Assembly: GCA_002378975.1 (NCBI GenBank)
Contig: DFST01000019.1
Span: forward strand, 10,361-33,148
Direction: 5' to 3'
DNA: 22,788 bases
From: Chitinophagaceae bacterium UBA3430
GTDB taxonomy: Bacteria > Bacteroidota > Bacteroidia > Chitinophagales > Chitinophagaceae
The position numbers were made by a program, and so were the translations under genes. The notes under the pieces are model-generated. The model had not been told where the DNA came from, ran no database searches, and saw only the letters and a program-made list of their open reading frames with translations. This document shows positions 22,200 through 22,788 of the stretch, piece after piece (the stretch's first letter is position 1; every line of letters begins with the position of its first letter).

Positions 22200-22545
22200 G
22201 CATACATCTCCTGAAGGTTCCAATCCGCCCCAGGATCCGGCCCGCCTGCTTCGCTATGCGGCTGGAGATCTTCCAGATGCAGAATCGCAGCGATTGGAAG
22301 CAGCATCGCTGGATGACCCCTTCTTGTCGGATGCCCTGGAAGGACTGGAAGCGTCGAAGGATAAAGTTCGATTGGAACAAATGGCCTATGCGCTGAACCA
22401 AGACCTGAAAAGGAGATTGAAAAAACAGAAAGAGCGCAACAAATGGATCGGTTTTCAAACGCCGGTCTGGTGGCCTTGGACAATCCTCATCTTATTGATG
22501 CTGGTGGTGATGTCGTACCTCTTGATCAGAAAGTTCGCCGGATAA
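22189..22545 (+). CDS. Single-pass membrane anti-sigma factor candidate
   Basis: The 118-residue product begins with a soluble part containing ARLLRYAAGDLPDAESQRLE, then AASLDDPFLSDALEGLEASK, a pattern I associate with N-terminal anti-sigma domains in Bacteroidota, followed by a charged helix (DLKRRLKKQKERNKW) and one membrane helix near residues 92-113 (WWPWTILILLMLVVMSYLLI). It has no cysteine, so it is not a zinc-binding anti-sigma, and it lacks a FecR-like periplasmic domain. The gene overlaps the sigma-factor gene by 11 bases (22189-22199), consistent with a coupled pair. Assignment as the anti-sigma rests on this context and the N-terminal pattern. Confidence 0.78.
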   Translation: MTNKHTSPEGSNPPQDPARLLRYAAGDLPDAESQRLEAASLDDPFLSDALEGLEASKDKVRLEQMAYALNQDLKRRLKKQKERNKWIGFQTPVWWPWTILILLMLVVMSYLLIRKFAG

Positions 22546-22552
22546 TACCCGA

Positions 22553-22788
22553 TCACAAATCATTCCACACCTGCTTGGAAAATTGCTCCAGAGAAGGATC
22601 GCGGGCGCCCATCAATAACAACACACAGTCCCCACTTAGGTGTTCACGCACATTTTTTAAGAAATCACTGCGGTCAGCAACAAAAAAAGCCTGCACACCT
22701 TTTTCTCGGAGATCTTGAATCAGGTCATTGGCAGAAATGTCTCGCTGTGCCGTGCCTCCGGCGTAATAAATCTCACTCATCCAGATCT
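22553..22788 (-). CDS. Mur ligase (MurC-like), C-terminal end, partial
   Basis: The frame is open to the end of the window, so only the last 77 residues or so are present. The sequence YYAGGTAQRDISANDLIQDL, then GVQAFFVADRSDFLKNVREH and LSGDCVLLLMGARDPSLEQF resembles the C-terminal domain of UDP-N-acetylmuramate-alanine-type ligases, with the conserved MGARDPSL segment. The ATG at 22780 is internal, not a start. It could be MurC or another peptidoglycan Mur ligase; the end alone does not decide. It converges on the anti-sigma-like gene with a seven-base gap and no terminator is seen. Confidence 0.68.
   Translation of the reverse strand, partial: IWMSEIYYAGGTAQRDISANDLIQDLREKGVQAFFVADRSDFLKNVREHLSGDCVLLLMGARDPSLEQFSKQVWNDL

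Overview
The window looks like chromosomal DNA of a member of the Bacteroidota, most likely of the Chitinophagales/Sphingobacteriales type. The evidence is the Bacteroidota -7 promoter box (TAnnTTTG) 15-30 bases before several starts, the absence of obvious Shine-Dalgarno sequences, a CarboxypepD_reg-type TonB-dependent receptor, a DUF5686 protein, many outer-membrane barrels and lipoproteins, and the form of the ribosomal proteins. I see no phage, IS element, CRISPR array, tRNA or rRNA. Most of the window is core genome.

Layout. 1-234: 3' end of a BNR/sortilin-like repeat protein, meeting aroQ tail to tail. 231-1789 (minus): carA then aroQ. 1790-2176: AT-rich promoter region of carA plus a doubtful small membrane ORF on the plus strand. 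2177-4185 (minus): aguB then aguA, the two steps from agmatine to putrescine. 4234-7962 (minus): the alpha ribosomal operon infA-rpmJ-rpsM-rpsK-rpsD-rpoA-rplQ, with its own promoter before infA and a strong hairpin terminator after rplQ. rpmJ (38 aa) was found by hand. 8086-9243 (minus): homogentisate dioxygenase. 9344-12329 (minus): a four-helix membrane protein, an outer-membrane barrel protein and a TolB-like propeller protein. 12420-16666 (plus): a TPR lipoprotein, rpe and a TonB-dependent receptor. 16667-19114 (minus): a DUF5686 protein whose stop abuts that of the receptor. 19318-22545 (plus): phoH, a lipoprotein, crcB, a half-size TauE-like protein, an ECF-type sigma factor and a membrane anti-sigma-like protein, the pairs being closely coupled. 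22553-22788 (minus): C-terminal end of a Mur ligase.

How the genes work together. The alpha operon supplies 30S/50S proteins, the RNA polymerase alpha subunit and IF-1. CarA and AroQ feed pyrimidine/arginine and aromatic synthesis; AguB/AguA make putrescine; HmgA opens the ring in tyrosine/phenylalanine breakdown. The sigma/anti-sigma pair overlaps by 11 bases and is probably a signalling unit. CrcB exports fluoride.

The least explained material is non-coding. Three gaps between minus-strand genes hold degenerate arrays of a 7-base unit (about NYTMAWC on the plus strand), one of them 12 units long without a phase break and another supplying the last codons and stop of aguB. Two unusually long, hairpin-rich gaps inside the alpha operon (rpsM-rpsK and rpsK-rpsD) are candidates for ribosomal-protein leader RNAs. 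I see no convincing new multi-gene defence or metabolic system here.
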